Assembly: GCA_950097015.1 (NCBI GenBank)
Contig: CATNEN010000001.1
Span: 2,306,001 to 2,370,000 of the forward strand
Length of the DNA stretch: 64,000 bases
Origin: Macrostomum hystrix
Taxonomy: Eukaryota > Platyhelminthes > Macrostomidae
Reading direction: 5' to 3'
In this document: piece by piece, positions 45,701 to 57,300 of the stretch
Position numbering within the stretch: position 1 is the first letter of the stretch
How the letters are laid out: each line of letters starts with the position of its first letter
Notes under the pieces: generated by a model
Told to the model about the DNA's origin: nothing
Databases searched by the model: none
The model's input: the letters and a program-made list of their open reading frames with translations, nothing else
Translations under genes and position numbers: made by a program

Positions 45701-48700
45701 CCTGCAGAGAAGAATCGCCCCAATAAACTCAAAGGATGTTCGCCTCAAAAGACGACCTAATCACACCAAAATACGTCCATCTCACCCTAAAAGATGTCTA
45801 TCCCTAAAACACGTCTCACCCCAGAGATGTCCGCCTCCTTCCAAAGACGTCTGCCTCTACCGCATTGAGGTCCAACCCACCCCAAAGGTGTCCACCTCAC
45901 TCAAGTAATGTCCAACTCTTTCCACATATGTCCACCTCATCCAAAAGACGTCCATCTCACCTCAAAGACGTGTAAATTACCTCAAAAGACATCCACCTCA
46001 CCCAACGGCGCTCAGAATAAAGACAACACATCCGCTTCGTTGCATCGAGACCATTGCGTACGTCAAGATTTATATTCTGGTATTTCCTGATCAGATGACT
46101 TACCTCGAATCTGGTAGATGTAGATCATCGATGACCTGTCGCCACGAGAATCGAATTTCACTCGGCCCTGAAAATTGTTGTCGACCAAGTCGTTAGCAAT
46201 CTCTAGTGCAGAGGTGTTTGTTTCAGACAAAAATCAATTATGCCCTTATACAAAAGTGGGTGAACTTCGAAAATGTTAACAAGCTAAAAAATACAAACCG
46301 ATAGACCGGGAAAGTTTAACGAAATGATGTTATCAAACAGCATTCTCTTGAAAGAGCTGTTGACTAGCTGCTTAGCTTCGGTGTACTTCTCGCCAGCCGC
46401 CAAAGTCGCGTTGATTCCCAGTGCAGCCGTCATGACAGCGTCAAACCGCAGATCGAATCCAATAATGCTAGTTGGTATCGGATTCAATGCTCGATCTTTG
46501 TATTGGGCTACGAAATCAGCGAAGCTGGCCTGTCGAGTCTAACGATGAAGTTGGAGGGTTGAAAGTTGTGAGTATCTGAGTCGGCATCAGTGGCCCACAA
46601 ATACAATTTATCTGAAGCGGAGTTTCTAGTTGGTTCAATGCGAAATTTGCAAGAAGTTTTCGAAGAACATTGAGAACATTGAGACCATTGAGAAAGTTTA
46701 GGAACGAATATTAGGGGCGGAGAAAAGGCTTTCAAATTTTCCACTCTATTGATCATTAAATAACTTCCAGAATCACAAAACTTCGGCATTGTCAAGATAT
46801 TCAACGATTCTCGTCGCAGTTTCTGGTGGCAAGAAGAACAGATGTAGGTCTATTTTTTCTGCTCACAAAATTTCATCTTGAAACCATGTCGGGTATCATA
46901 TTTAACTATTTAGGATTTATAAAAATGTTTATCTTTAATTTTTTACAAATATGGATTCGGCTTTGAAAGTTAGTTCATCGTAAAAGGCGGAAATTTTCTG
47001 TCCATATGATGGTCGACTTTCACGAAAATCGGCCATTCGTTTTGGGAGCTAACAATCACAGACTAGGTTTTCCGATGATATTGAGAAGGGTCAATGACCC
47101 CCACCAAAATAGGCCAGGTTAATTACCCGGCCAGCAATGTCAGCCAGAGAAGTCGCGGACGGATCGTTGACTTCGCTGTCGAACTCCAACGAGCCCTCCA
47201 TCGCCACAGCCCGCTGAGCGTCCGGGCAGGCCTCCTCGAAGCCAAGCTGATTGGTGTATGGAAAACCCACCTGAATCCACTGGTACTTCGGACCATAAGC
47301 TCCCAGCTGCTTCACCTGCAACATCGCCGGCAATGTCGAGACTGTTTAGTTTTCTTCGTCCTCGAGACTAGTTTTATTTGACTGGTTGCTGATTGGCTTA
47401 CCAAACAGTCGAACCTCTTTTCTGGCGACTCTTCGGCCCTGCTGCGGACGACTACGAAAATCCTGATGTCATTTTTCTGAGTTAGAAATTCAACTTATAT
47501 TCTATAGACATTTAATATCGGATATATTGGTTTTAAAGAATTGATCCTCTTAGCTGTTATCTGAGTTCGTTGAGTAGGAAAATTCAGATTTATTGTGTGC
47601 ACCTTACGTCCCGAGTCTCATCCCTCCCGTGTCTCATCTCTCCCGTGTCTTATCTCTCCCGTTTCTCATCTCTCCCGTTTCTCATATCTCACGTGTCTCA
47701 TCTCTCCCGTGTCTCACCTCTCCCGTGTCTCATCTCTCCCGTTTCTCATCTCTCCCGTGTCTCATATCTCACGTGTCTCATCTCTCCCGTGTCTCATCTC
47801 TTCTGTGTCTCAGCTCTTCCGTGATTCATCTCTCCCGTGTCTCATCTCTCCCATGTTTTATCTCTCCTGTGTCTCATCTCTCACGTGTCTCATCTCTCCC
47901 GTGTTTCATCTCTCCCGTGATTCATCTCTCCCGTGTCTCATCTCTCCCGTGCTTCATCTCTCCCGTGGTTCATCTCTCCCGTGTCTCATCTCTCCCGTGT
48001 TTCATCTCTCCCGTGTCTCATCTCTTCTGTGTCTCAGCTCTTCCGTGGTTCATCTCTCCCGTGTCTGATCTCTCACGTGTCTCATCTCTCCCGTGTTTCA
48101 TCTCTCCCGTGTCTTATCTCTCCCGTGTCTCATCTCTTCCGTGTCTTATCTCTCCCGTGTCTCATCTCTTCCGTGTCTCATCTCTCCCCTATCTTATCTC
48201 TCCCGTGTCTCTTACAAGCAGAAATGTACTGTACCAGCAGTCTAGCGATGGCATCGGTGGCGTCCATGCTATAGATAGTCTTCTGATAGGAAGTGACATT
48301 CTGAGCCCGCAGCATGGCTTCTAGTTCTAGTGTTACCTATAAATGTTTTATATAAACTGTGCCTGATTTGCAACCAAGTTAGAATTTTGTAATCAAATTA
48401 AATTAAAAAAAAGAATTGACACGTGATTTCCAAGGGTCTGTTTCAATCAGAAAATTTGATTAACTCTCTCACCGGGTAGAATACTGGCGAGTCCGATGTG
48501 ATTAGGCCAATTTTTTTCCAATTATACATTTTCAGCAGAGCGATAACTGTTGGAATGAAGAGACTGTTAGTAATTGCCATGCGAATGAAATATGGATAAG
48601 TTGCCTTGTCACTCAGCACTGGGGAGGTGTTCGAATAGCCAATCTAAAAAGGTAGGTTGGCCGCAAGTTGCAGTACACCTTTGTTGACTTCAGCTGTCAA

Positions 48701-49213
48701 CTAGTTTTGCCTGCTTAAGAGTTAATTGAATTGACCATATTGGAGAACTGCAGAAGAGGCAGTCAAATATTACTCACCTGTGGCAGATAATAATACTGAG
48801 CCAGTTCTGCAACCACCTGTGACTGTTGAGAATAAGTTGCTCCAATCAACAGCGCCTTGTTACTACCGGATAAATATCCATCAATGAATTCTTTGTTTGC
48901 GCTACCAATCTTTTGCTGAAATGATTTTTCAACAAGAAACCGGTGTTCGAAAGGAAAGGAAAACTTTTTTATTCAGTTATCAAAATCTACTCACTCCGTC
49001 GGCAAAATGGAACTGCGGCCGGAGTCGCATTGTTGGAAAAAGGTCAACCCGACTGTTAATGTAGCCGATCGAGTAGTTAAGAAAAAAAACATCGTTGAAA
49101 AATACTGGAGAATTTGTGCCCAGGAGTAGAACGTGGACGTCCTGTCGATCGTCTTGTTGAACAGTTTGGTTGCCAAGGAGACAGAGCAGTAGAATCCATA
49201 GAATGGAATGCAT
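42706..49213 (-). CDS. GABA-B receptor-like class C GPCR
   Basis: Fourteen exons, minus: 49213-48995, 48915-48778, 48643-48473, 48336-48235, 47476-47402, 47315-47127, 46538-46299, 46167-46104, 45569-45378, 44318-43930, 43852-43730, 43621-43525, 43451-43213 and 42876-42706. They sum to exactly 802 codons plus stop. A signal peptide (MHSILWILLLCLLGNQTVQQ) is followed by a Venus-flytrap domain: LLIGATYSQQSQVVAELA, GYSNTSPVLSDKATYPYF, NDIRIFVVV, FPGLSGRVKFDSRGDR. GGAPPVD leads into seven helices (residues 464-746) with GGMLAKTWRVHKIFTNK and FFAWETR, then ALNDSKTIG and FGPK. The match is closest to the GABA-B2 type (AWETRNV, PALNDSK). The cytoplasmic tail is only 56 residues with no coiled coil, unlike GABA-B1/2. 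The binding glutamate of GABA-B1 (FQEAPLAYDA) appears replaced (IIGFDLRFDA), so the ligand is uncertain. Reading through the last donor would end FGPKVFIHLIF. The exon 4 donor (GTACAG) is the weakest call. Confidence 0.92.
43049..43140 (+). repeat. SINE family A head-only copy A8
   Basis: Only the tRNA-like part: GCACGTGGCAGAGCGGTC, then GGTCCCTGAGCTCGATTCCG and GAGGCCACATTAATTTGG. The SINE body is absent. It lies in the last GPCR intron, 73 bases beyond the exon 13 donor. Confidence 0.8.
44500..44715. repeat. 19-bp G/T-rich minisatellite
   Basis: About ten copies of GAGGTGGGTGCCGTGGTGT with GGTATGA variants, in the GPCR intron between exons 9 and 10. The rest of that intron (44716-45377) holds nothing recognised. 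Confidence 0.9.
45740..46010. repeat. Degenerate CCACCTCACCCAAAAGACGT array
   Basis: About a dozen diverged units of roughly 22-24 bases with AAGACGTCCAYCTCACC-type sequence (GACGTC palindromes), in the GPCR intron between exons 8 and 9. It looks like an old, unmaintained minisatellite compared with its neighbours. Confidence 0.75.
46735..46890 (+). repeat. Dispersed repeat D, copy 3
   Basis: AACTTCCAGAATCACAAAAC, AGATATTCAACGATTCTCGT, GGTGGCAAGAAGAACAGATG and CTCACAAAATTTCATCTTG parallel copies at 11.7 and 19.3-19.7 kb. In the GPCR intron between exons 6 and 7. Confidence 0.55.
47608..48212. repeat. 16-bp TCTCATCTCTCCCGTG array, GPCR intron
   Basis: About 37 copies of TCTCATCTCTCCCGTG on the + strand with small variants (TTTCATC, GATTCATC, TCAGCTCTTCCGTG). 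It is in the GPCR intron between exons 4 and 5. The unit is nearly the same as that of the array at 31505-32030 in the ORP gene. Confidence 0.95.
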
Positions 49214-49803
49214 TTTAGATTTGTTTGGTTTAACGTCATAAATAATTATTCCCTTTTACGGAGCAGACACATTTTATCTGGATCAGCGCTTAATGAAAGT
49301 TTCCCATCTGATTGGGTAAAATTTGTGAATCCAATCAGCGAAGGTCTCAATGACTTTTAGATGTTGCTAAGTGCCGCCGGCAGACAGACAGACAGACAGA
49401 AGTGCAAGACAGGCAGATGGACAGACAAAAAAAAGACACACTGAAAGACAGACAGACTGTTTTTCGTCATAATTTTTTATGTCCTTTTCTTCACGATAAA
49501 TTAAGCTTTCGCATTTTTAAGACCTTTTTAACGTTACGTGTTCAAGAAGGCAGCTAAACTAAAAAAGATAAGGTCACATAAAAAATATTTTAGAAAAAGC
49601 GAATGCCAGTGAAATTTAAAATCACAGCCAAAAAGATTACACACTCCTACTTCTATTAAAGCTCGGCAAAGTACGAGTAACATTTTCTTAATCACAAAGT
49701 GAAAAAAGGCAGCTCACGAAGAGCTGCTGAACCACCTGAAGATTGCGTACTTAAATTTAAACGGATATTTTCCTAATTCAATTGCAGCGCTTAATAAAAT
49801 ACG
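49214..49803. promoter_or_regulatory. Divergent promoter region, GPCR / transporter
   Basis: 590 bases separate the minus-strand GPCR ATG (49213) from the + strand transporter ATG (49804), so both 5' UTRs and promoters must lie here unless upstream non-coding exons exist. It holds a (CAGA)n tract at about 49,381-49,460. No confident TATA box or CpG-rich core was identified. Confidence 0.5.
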
Positions 49804-51965
49804 ATGGAACGCAAGACCTCACTGAACGAGGAGAAAATTGTGGACAAGGCTCTTGTGCTCAAGGATGAGAATGGTTGGGACACGGTAAGTCCTAGAGACC
49901 AGATTTCAATCACGACATTGACAGACATCACTAACAGACAGAAATCACTAACAGACAGACATCACTAACAGACAGACATCACCAACAGACAGACATCACT
50001 AACAGACAGACATCACTAACAGACAGACATCACTAACAGACAGACACCACTAACAGACAGACATCACTAACAGACAGAAATCACCAACAGACAGACACCA
50101 CTAACAGACAGACATCACTAACAGACAGACATCACTAACAGACAGACATCACTAACAGACAGTCGAAACACTCACAGAACAGACACCCAGAACTGTTAGC
50201 ACGTATTTTCAAGCCCGTATTTTCAATCATTCCTCAGCTGAAGCCATTAATTAAGCGTTACTGGGCAGTGCTGCTAATCACTTGGCTGCTTCATCTGGGC
50301 CTTGGCTTGTCAATCTCAATCACTGGTCCAACTCTGCCCTACCTGGCTCTGAACACTGGCCAATCTTTGGGCGAAGTGAGCATAATTTACACTGTCCGTT
50401 CAATTGTTGTCTGCCTAACCAGCATTGGAGCTGGCCTGTTGCTAGGCAGGCTGAGCAGTAGCCGGTCTAAGCTTGTACTGCTCATTGTTGGCAGCTGTTT
50501 GGGAGCGGCGTACGCACTGCTCACACCTTTCTCAACTTCGCCGGCTACGCTCATCCTCTCCCAGAGTCTGTTTGGCATCGGTTCAGGCATTGTGGACACG
50601 GGTTCGTTCGTGGCTTCTGTTTTTTTGCATTCTGATACTAGAAATTTAGATCGAAAGGCAGTGTCCATGGACAAATGTTAACGGGCGATATGAGTTTATG
50701 AACTCTAGATAGTTAATCAAATGGATCCAATGTCCACGGACTCTGATCCAATGTCCACGGACTCTGATCCAATGGTCCACTGACTCTGATCCAATGGTCC
50801 ACGGACTCTGATCCAATGGTCCACGGACTACGGTCCACGGACTAGGGTCCATAGACTACCGTCCATAGACTACGGTCTACGGGCTACGGTCCACGGACTA
50901 CGTTTCGCGGACACAGACTGTTCTCGAGTTCTTAAAATTTCAGATCTAGCTGTCCAATAAATTCGAATCATTGAACACCCCCAATAATCTGCAGTGAACA
51001 ACATGCTCGTGATATTTCTATTCGGTCCTGTTCTGTCTCGATCGTTCTCTCATTCGCTGCACTTCTGCGTCGGCATCGGAGGATTTCTAGCTCCGATATT
51101 GGCCGGGCCGTTTCTCCAGCAGATGGGCGACATCGGCCAGCAGGCGGACTCGCAGGTGTGCGGCAACAGCGGCATCGACTCAGTCAACGCCAGCGTCAAC
51201 TCGTCAAAGCTGACCATTGATTTGCAGCCGCTGAAGTGGCCCTACATTACCCTCGGCTCGCTGCATTCCGTCTGGCTCATTGGCTATGGAATCCTGCTGG
51301 TCATCAACTTTCAATTAGTGAAGTTCCAGTCTTCCGAAGTAGAGAAGACCCAGGAGGAGACGGTCACCGTGACGTCACCAAATCGAATGACTCGCAGACG
51401 TCAAGCCATTGTGGTAATCCTATTCGTCCTATTCTACGTGCTGCACGTCGGTCAGGAGAATATGTTCTGGAGTCATTTGTACTCCTTCGGCATCTGTTCG
51501 AAATCGTTGAAGATGAGCCCAGCCGATGCTACTCTGTTGAGCACAGTCTTCTTCGTTGGGTTTCTGGTGAGTCGCGGAATCGGCATCGTGATTGCCAGAT
51601 GGATTCTGCCGGCCAAGATCTTGCTGCTACAGCTCAGCGGCTGCCTGGTTGCCACGGTGCTTCTGTCAATCTGGGGCGAGAGCAGTCACATTGCGGCCTA
51701 CGTCTGCTGCGGCCTGTACGGCTTCTGCATCGCCATGGTGTTCCCGACTGGCATCACCTGGTTGGCCTCAAAGATGGAGGTCACTGGTTCGCTCTCCAGC
51801 GCCTGGTTTATTGGAGCCTACGTTGGTAACAGTACGTACCCTCTGGCTGCGGGATACCTGATTGCGTCATCGACTGTGGGGGCTATGTCAATGATGTACC
51901 TGGCTGCTGCCACCTCTGTGGCTTATCTGATCGTGGTTGGCGTCATGTTTGTCATAGCGCGATGA
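49804..51965 (+). CDS. MFS transporter, MFSD4 / NaGLT1-like
   Basis: Three exons: 49804-49884, 50238-50601 and 50995-51965 (phases 0 then 1), totalling 471 aa, stop TGA. The charged cytosolic N terminus (MERKTSLNEEKIVDKALVLK) precedes a major facilitator fold of about twelve membrane segments. Diagnostic stretches of the MFSD4A/MFSD4B group are GPTLPYLALNTGQSLGEVSI, GAGLLLGRLSSSRSK, LFGIGSGIVDT (the family has GxxDTGGN) and ALHF-like SLHFCVGIGGFLAPILAGPF, followed by an extracellular loop with NASVNSS glycosylation sites. MFSD4B is described as a sodium-dependent glucose transporter; the substrate here is not deducible. Its second exon reads on in frame past the donor for 25 codons (SFVASVFLHS), so intron retention would give a truncated protein. 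Divergently transcribed from the GPCR. Confidence 0.9.
49915..50165. repeat. 19-bp minisatellite in transporter intron 1
   Basis: About thirteen copies of ACAGACAGACATCACTAAC in an intron of only 353 bases (49885-50237), so the array is most of the intron. Variants: ACCACTAAC, ATCACCAAC. Confidence 0.95.
50715..50900. repeat. 22-bp TCCACGGACTCTGATCCAAT repeat, decaying
   Basis: Five clear units of ATCCAATGGTCCACGGACTC followed by degenerate GGTCCACGGACTAC and GGTCCATAGACTAC half-units. In transporter intron 2 (50602-50994). Confidence 0.88.
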
Positions 51966-52887
51966 TTATTATTTCCTGTCATAATTCTACTTTTCTACAG
52001 CAAATATTTCATAATTCTATAGCAAAATGTGACAAAATTAAGCTCCAAGTGTAAAATATGGCCCTGGAATAGTAGAGGGTTGTAGCCTATTGGTTAGGGC
52101 GTCCGACTCACAACTTGAAGGTCGGGGGTTCGATTCCTGACTTAACTGCAGCAACAATTAGTGTCTTTTAGCAAGACACTAGACTCTGCATTGCTTCAGT
52201 TCAATCAGCTATTAGCTATTAGGTGGGTACCAGCTGTGCTGATCTCACTAGAAGAAAAATTCTAGAGAGATCAGGAAGTGACAATAAAAGCTTGTGTGAG
52301 ATTCCGCTTGACCAAAACAGACCATTAAATCAGGCGATACGGGTGAAAAAAAGGAAAATAGCAATAACTACGAGTAGAAGAGCTACCTCGGACATTCCGG
52401 GAACTTTTGGGACACCCCTCGTACGAGCGTAGAAGCAGTAAAATTCTTCTTCGCTTGTTTGCATCCTGCAACGTTTATTTGAGTCTTGCGTTTTCGTCAA
52501 ACCTAGAAGCTGTTCTATTCTACGAGATTTAAATAAACTGAATAGTAACAAAGAATAATGAGCAAGTTTTCGCACTCATTCTGTTATACTGACTAACTAT
52601 TTTCTTTCGGGTGGACCTGAATATTGTACTCACAAAATGGGTTGGAAAGGAATGAACTTACTATGTATGTATGTACTGCGTGTTTATAGAGAGTAGGTAT
52701 AAACCTGTTCACTAATTTAGGGCTCTTGTTGAGTACGAACTCTGAGATACCCCCAGGTGATAGAAAGACATACAGCGATAAAAGAGCGAAAAAAAGATAG
52801 AATTATCAGAGCACTTTGCTTGTTGCATTCGACCAGAAAGAACACTGTTTCTTTTCTCAAATTTCAACATATTTTAAAACGACTCAA
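51966..52887. other. Intergenic between transporter and next gene
   Basis: AT-rich with the SINE B copy at 52079-52245. The sequence after 52246 shows no exon pair until the short start exon at 52888. Confidence 0.45.
52079..52245 (+). repeat. SINE family B, copy B3 (3' truncated)
   Basis: Head GTAGCCTATTGGTTAGGGCG and GGGTTCGATTCCTGAC, then AGCAAGACACTAGACTCTGC and TAGGTGGGTACCAGC. It ends abruptly before the CCGTGGACTGAACAGC part. Confidence 0.88.
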
Positions 52888-54272
52888 ATGTCTTCGGTGA
52901 GTAAAATAGATTCAGAAACTGTAGTTCTTTTTCGGCCTAATGGAAGTACTTGTGCAGTAGGTGTAGGTGTGTGGGATAGAGTGCTGTGGGTGTGGGATAG
53001 AGTGCAATGAGTGTGGGATAAAGAGCTGTGGGTGTGGGATAGAGAGTAGTGGGTGTGGGATAGAGAGTAGTGGGTGTGGGATAGAGAGTAGTGGGTGTGG
53101 GATAGAGAGTAGTGGGTGTGGGATAGAGAGTAGTGGGTGTGGGATAGAGAGTAGTGGGTGTGGGATAGAGAGTAGTGGGTGTGGGATAGAGAGTAGTGGG
53201 TGTGGGATAGAGAGTAGTGGGTGTGGGATAGAGAGTAGTGGGTGTGGGATAGAGAGTAGTGGGTGTGGGATAGAGAGTAGTGGGTGTGGGATAGAGAGTA
53301 GTGGGTGTGGGATAGAGAGTAGTGGGTGTGGGATAGAGAGTAGTGGGTGTGGGATAGAGAGTAGTGGGTGTGGGATAGAGTGCTGTGGGTGTGGGATAGA
53401 GAGTAGTGGGTGTGGGATAGAGAGTAGTGGGTGTGGGATAGAGAGTAGTGGGTGTGGGATAGAGAGTAGTGGGTGTGGGATAGAGAGTAGTGGGTGTGGG
53501 ATAGAGAGTAGTGGGTGTGGGATAGAGAGTAGTGGGTGTGGGATAGAGAGTAGTGGGTGTGGGATAGAGAGTAGTGGGTGTGGGATAGAGAGTAGTGGGT
53601 GTGGGATAGAGTGCTGTGGGTGTGGGATAGAGAGTAGTGGGTGTGGGATAGAGAGTAGTGGGTGTGGGATAGAGAGTAGTGGGTGTGGGATAAAGTGCTA
53701 TGGGTATGGGTTTGAGTGCTATGGGTGTGGGATAGAGTGCTATGGGTATGGGATTGAGTGCTATGGGTATGGGATTGAGTGCAGTGGGTGTGGGATAGAG
53801 AGTAGTGGGTGTGGGATAGAGAGTAGTGGGTGTGGGATAGAGTGCTATGGGTGTGGGATAGAGTGCTATGGGTGTGGGATAGAGTGCTATGGGTGTGGGA
53901 TAAAGTGCTGTGGGTGTGGGATCGAGAGCAATGGGTGTGGGATAGAGTGCTATGGGTGTGGGATAGAGTGCTATGGGTGTGGGATTGAGTGCAGTGGGTG
54001 TGGGATTGAGTGCAGTGGGTGTGGGATTGAGTGCAGTGGGTGTGGGATTGAGTGCAGTGGGTGTGGGATTGAGTGCAGTGGGTGTGGGATAGAGTGTAAT
54101 TTGTATGGAATAGAGGGTAGTGGTGTGGGATATAATGCGGTGTTTGTGAGATAGAGCATATTTCGTGTGCAAAACAATGACCAACTCTGTCCCACCAAAT
54201 AAACTCACAAGATCTCACAGGAACACCTGCAGGATGCCCTTGACGCCGGATTGTCTGAACCAGAGGCAGAGC
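52888..54272 (+). CDS. Likely first two exons of an unidentified gene
   Basis: Proposed exon 1 is only ATGTCTTCG (52888-52896) followed by GTGAGT. Exon 2 is 54221-54272, after a CAG acceptor and before GTAAGT. Joined in phase 0 they give MSSEHLQDALDAGLSEPEAE, a plausible acidic N terminus, ending in phase 1. The 1.3-kb intron between holds the 21-bp array; the next intron holds the giant 23-bp array to the window end. No domain is recognisable in 20 residues. The splice signals are strong and the phase agrees, but such a short coding start exon needs transcript support. The exon could alternatively belong to an alternative 5' end of another gene. Confidence 0.5.
52960..54140. repeat. 21-bp TGGGTGTGGGATAGAGAGTA array
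   Basis: About 55 copies of a 21-bp unit (core TGGGTGTGGGATAGAGAGTA) with later variants GAGTGCTAT and TTGAGTGCAG. All six frames are largely open because the unit is seven codons long, giving frames of 395-444 codons on both strands (CGIESSG, SHTHYSL, YPTPTTL repeats); none should be read as a gene. Lies in intron 1 of the gene starting at 52888. Confidence 0.96.
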
Positions 54273-54386
54273 GTAAGTAAAACGGTTGAATTAATTCTTC
54301 AAATCTAGAAACAACTAATGAGCTGCATAATGAAATTGTGATCAGAAAAGGGAGAATTGATTTGATAATATAATTGGAGAAGCGTA

Positions 54387-57300
54387 CATAGATGAATTGA
54401 GAATGGTTAGATAGATGAATTGAGAATGGTTAGATAGATGAATTGAGAATGGTTAGATAGATGAATTGAGAATGGTTAGATAGATGAATTGAGAATGGTT
54501 AGATAGATGAATTGAGAATGGTTAGATAGATGAATTGAGAATGGTTAGATAGATGAATTGAGAATGGTAAGATAGATGAGGTGAGAATGGTTAGATAGAT
54601 GAGGTGAGAATGGTTAGATAGATGAATTGAGAATGGTAAGATAGATGAGGTGAGAATGTTTAGATAGATGAATTGAGAATGGTTAGATAGATGAATTGAG
54701 AATGGTAAGATAGATGAGGTGAGAATGGTTAGATAGATGAATTGAGAATGGTAAGATAGATGAGGTGAGAATGGTTAGATAGATGAGGTGGGAATGGTTA
54801 GATAGATGAATTGAGAATGGTTAGATAGATGAATTGAGAATGGTTAGATAGATGAATTGAGAATGGTTAGATAGATGAAGTGAGAATGGTTAGATAGATG
54901 AATTGAGAATGGTTAGATAGATGAATTGAGAATGGTTAGATAGATGAATTGAGAATGGTTAGATAGATGAATTGAGAATGGTTAGATAGATGAGGTGAGA
55001 ATGGTTAGATAGATGAGGTGAGAATGGTTAGATAGATGAATTGAGAATGGTAAGATAGATGAGGTGAGAATGTTTAGATAGATGAATTGAGAATGGTAAG
55101 ATAGATGAGGTGAGAATGGTTAGATAGATGAATTGAGAATGGTAAGATAGATGAGGTGAGAATGGTTAGATAGATGAGGTGAGAATGGTTAGATAGATGA
55201 ATTGAGAATGGTTAGATAGATGAATTGAGAATGGTTAGATAGACGAATTGAGAATGGTTAGATAGACGAATTGAGAATGGTTAGATAGACGAATTGAGAA
55301 TGGTTAGATAGATGAATTGAGAATGGTTAGATAGATGAATTGAGAATGGTTAGATAGATGAATTGAGAATGGTTAGATAGATGAATTGAGAATGGTTAGA
55401 TAGATGAATTGAGAATGGTTAGATAGATGAATTGAGAATGGTAAGATAGATGAATTGAGAATGGTTAGATAGATGAATTGAGAATGGTTAGATAGATGAA
55501 TTGAGAATGGTTAGATAGATGAAGTGAGAATGGTTAGATAGATGAAGTGAGAATGGTTAGATAGATGAATTGAGAATGGTTAGATAGATGAGGTGAGAAT
55601 GGTTAGATAGATGAATTGAGAATGGTTAGATAGATGAGGTGAGAATGGTTAGATAGATGAGGTGAGAATGGTTAGATAGATGAATTGAGAATGGTTAGAT
55701 AGATGAGGTGGGAATGGTTAGATAGATGAATTGAGAATGGTTAGATAGATGAGGTGGGAATGGTTAGATAGATGAATTGAGAATGGTTAGATAGATGAAT
55801 TGAGAATGGTAAGATAGATGAATTGAGAATGGTTAGATAGATGAATTGAGAATGGTTAGATAGATGAATTGAGAATGGTTAGATAGATGAATTGAGAATG
55901 GTTAGATAGATGAATTGAGAATGGTTAGATAGATGAATTGAGAATGGTTAGATAGATGAATTGAGAATGGTAAGATAGATGAATTGAGAATGGTTAGATA
56001 GATGAATTGAGAATGGTTAGATAGACGAGGTGAGAATGGTTAGATAGATGAATTGAGAATGGTTAGATAGATGAATTGAGAATGGTTAGATAGATGAGGT
56101 GAGAATGGTTAGATAGATGAATTGAGAATGGTTAGATAGATGAATTGAGAATGGTTAGATAGATGAATTGAGAATGGTTAGATAGATGAGGTGAGAATGG
56201 TTAGATAGACGAATTGAGAATGGTAAGATAGATGAGGTGAGAATGGTTAGATAGACGAATTGAGAATGGTAAGATAGATGAATTGAGAATGGTTAGATAG
56301 ATGAATTGAGAATGGTTAGATAGACGAATTGAGAATGGTTAGATAGACGAATTGAGAATGGTTAGATAGACGAATTGAGAATGGTAAGAGAGATGAATTG
56401 AGAATGGTTAGATAGATGAATTGAGAATGGTTAGATAGATGAATTGAGAATGGTTAGATAGATGAATTGAGAATGGTTAGATAGACGAATTGAGAATGGT
56501 TAGATAGACGAATTGAGAATGGTTAGATAGACGAATTGAGAATGGTAAGATAGATGAATTGAGAATGGTTAGATAGATGAATTGAGAATGGTTAGATAGA
56601 TGAATTGAGAATGGTTAGATAGATGAATTGAGAATGGTTAGATAGATGAATTGAGAATGGTTAGATAGATGAATTGAGAATGGTTAGATAGATGAATTGA
56701 GAATGGTTAGATAGATGAATTGAGAATGGTTAGATAGATGAGGTGAGAATGGTTAGATAGATGAGGTGAGAATGGTTAGATAGATGAATTGAGAATGGTT
56801 AGATAGATGAATTGAGAATGGTTAGATAGATGAATTGAGAATGGTTAGATAGATGAGGTGAGAATGGTTAGATAGATGAATTGAGAATGGTTAGATAGAT
56901 GAATTGAGAATGGTTAGATAGATGAGGTGAGAATGGTTAGATAGATGAGGTGGGAATGGTAAGATAGATGAATTGAGAATGGTTAGATAGATGAATTGAG
57001 AATGGTTAGATAGATGAATTGAGAATGGTTAGATAGATGAATTGAGAATGGTTAGATAGATGAATTGAGAATGGTAAGAGAGATGAATTGAGAATGGTTA
57101 GATAGACGAATTGAGAATGGTAAGATAGATGAGGTGAGAATGGTTAGATAGATGAATTGAGAATGGTTAGATAGACGAATTGAGAATGGTTAGATAGATG
57201 AATTGAGAATGGTTAGATAGATGAATTGAGAATGGTTAGATAGATGAGGTGAGAATGGTTAGATAGATGAATTGAGAATGGTTAGATAGATGAATTGAGA

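Noticed and set aside
47570-48324. Overlapping 243- and 157-codon frames with SHLSRVSSLP repeats
   Set aside because: Product of the 16-bp array in a GPCR intron; several frames are open simultaneously, and real GPCR exons flank it on the other strand.
50646-50852. Trp/Val/Arg repeat peptide on the minus strand
   Set aside because: Derived from the 22-bp repeat in transporter intron 2.
52884-54218. 444- and 423-codon minus-strand frames and a 395-codon + frame
   Set aside because: The 21-bp tandem unit has no stop in any of these frames; heptad peptides repeat perfectly and there is no splice or domain support.
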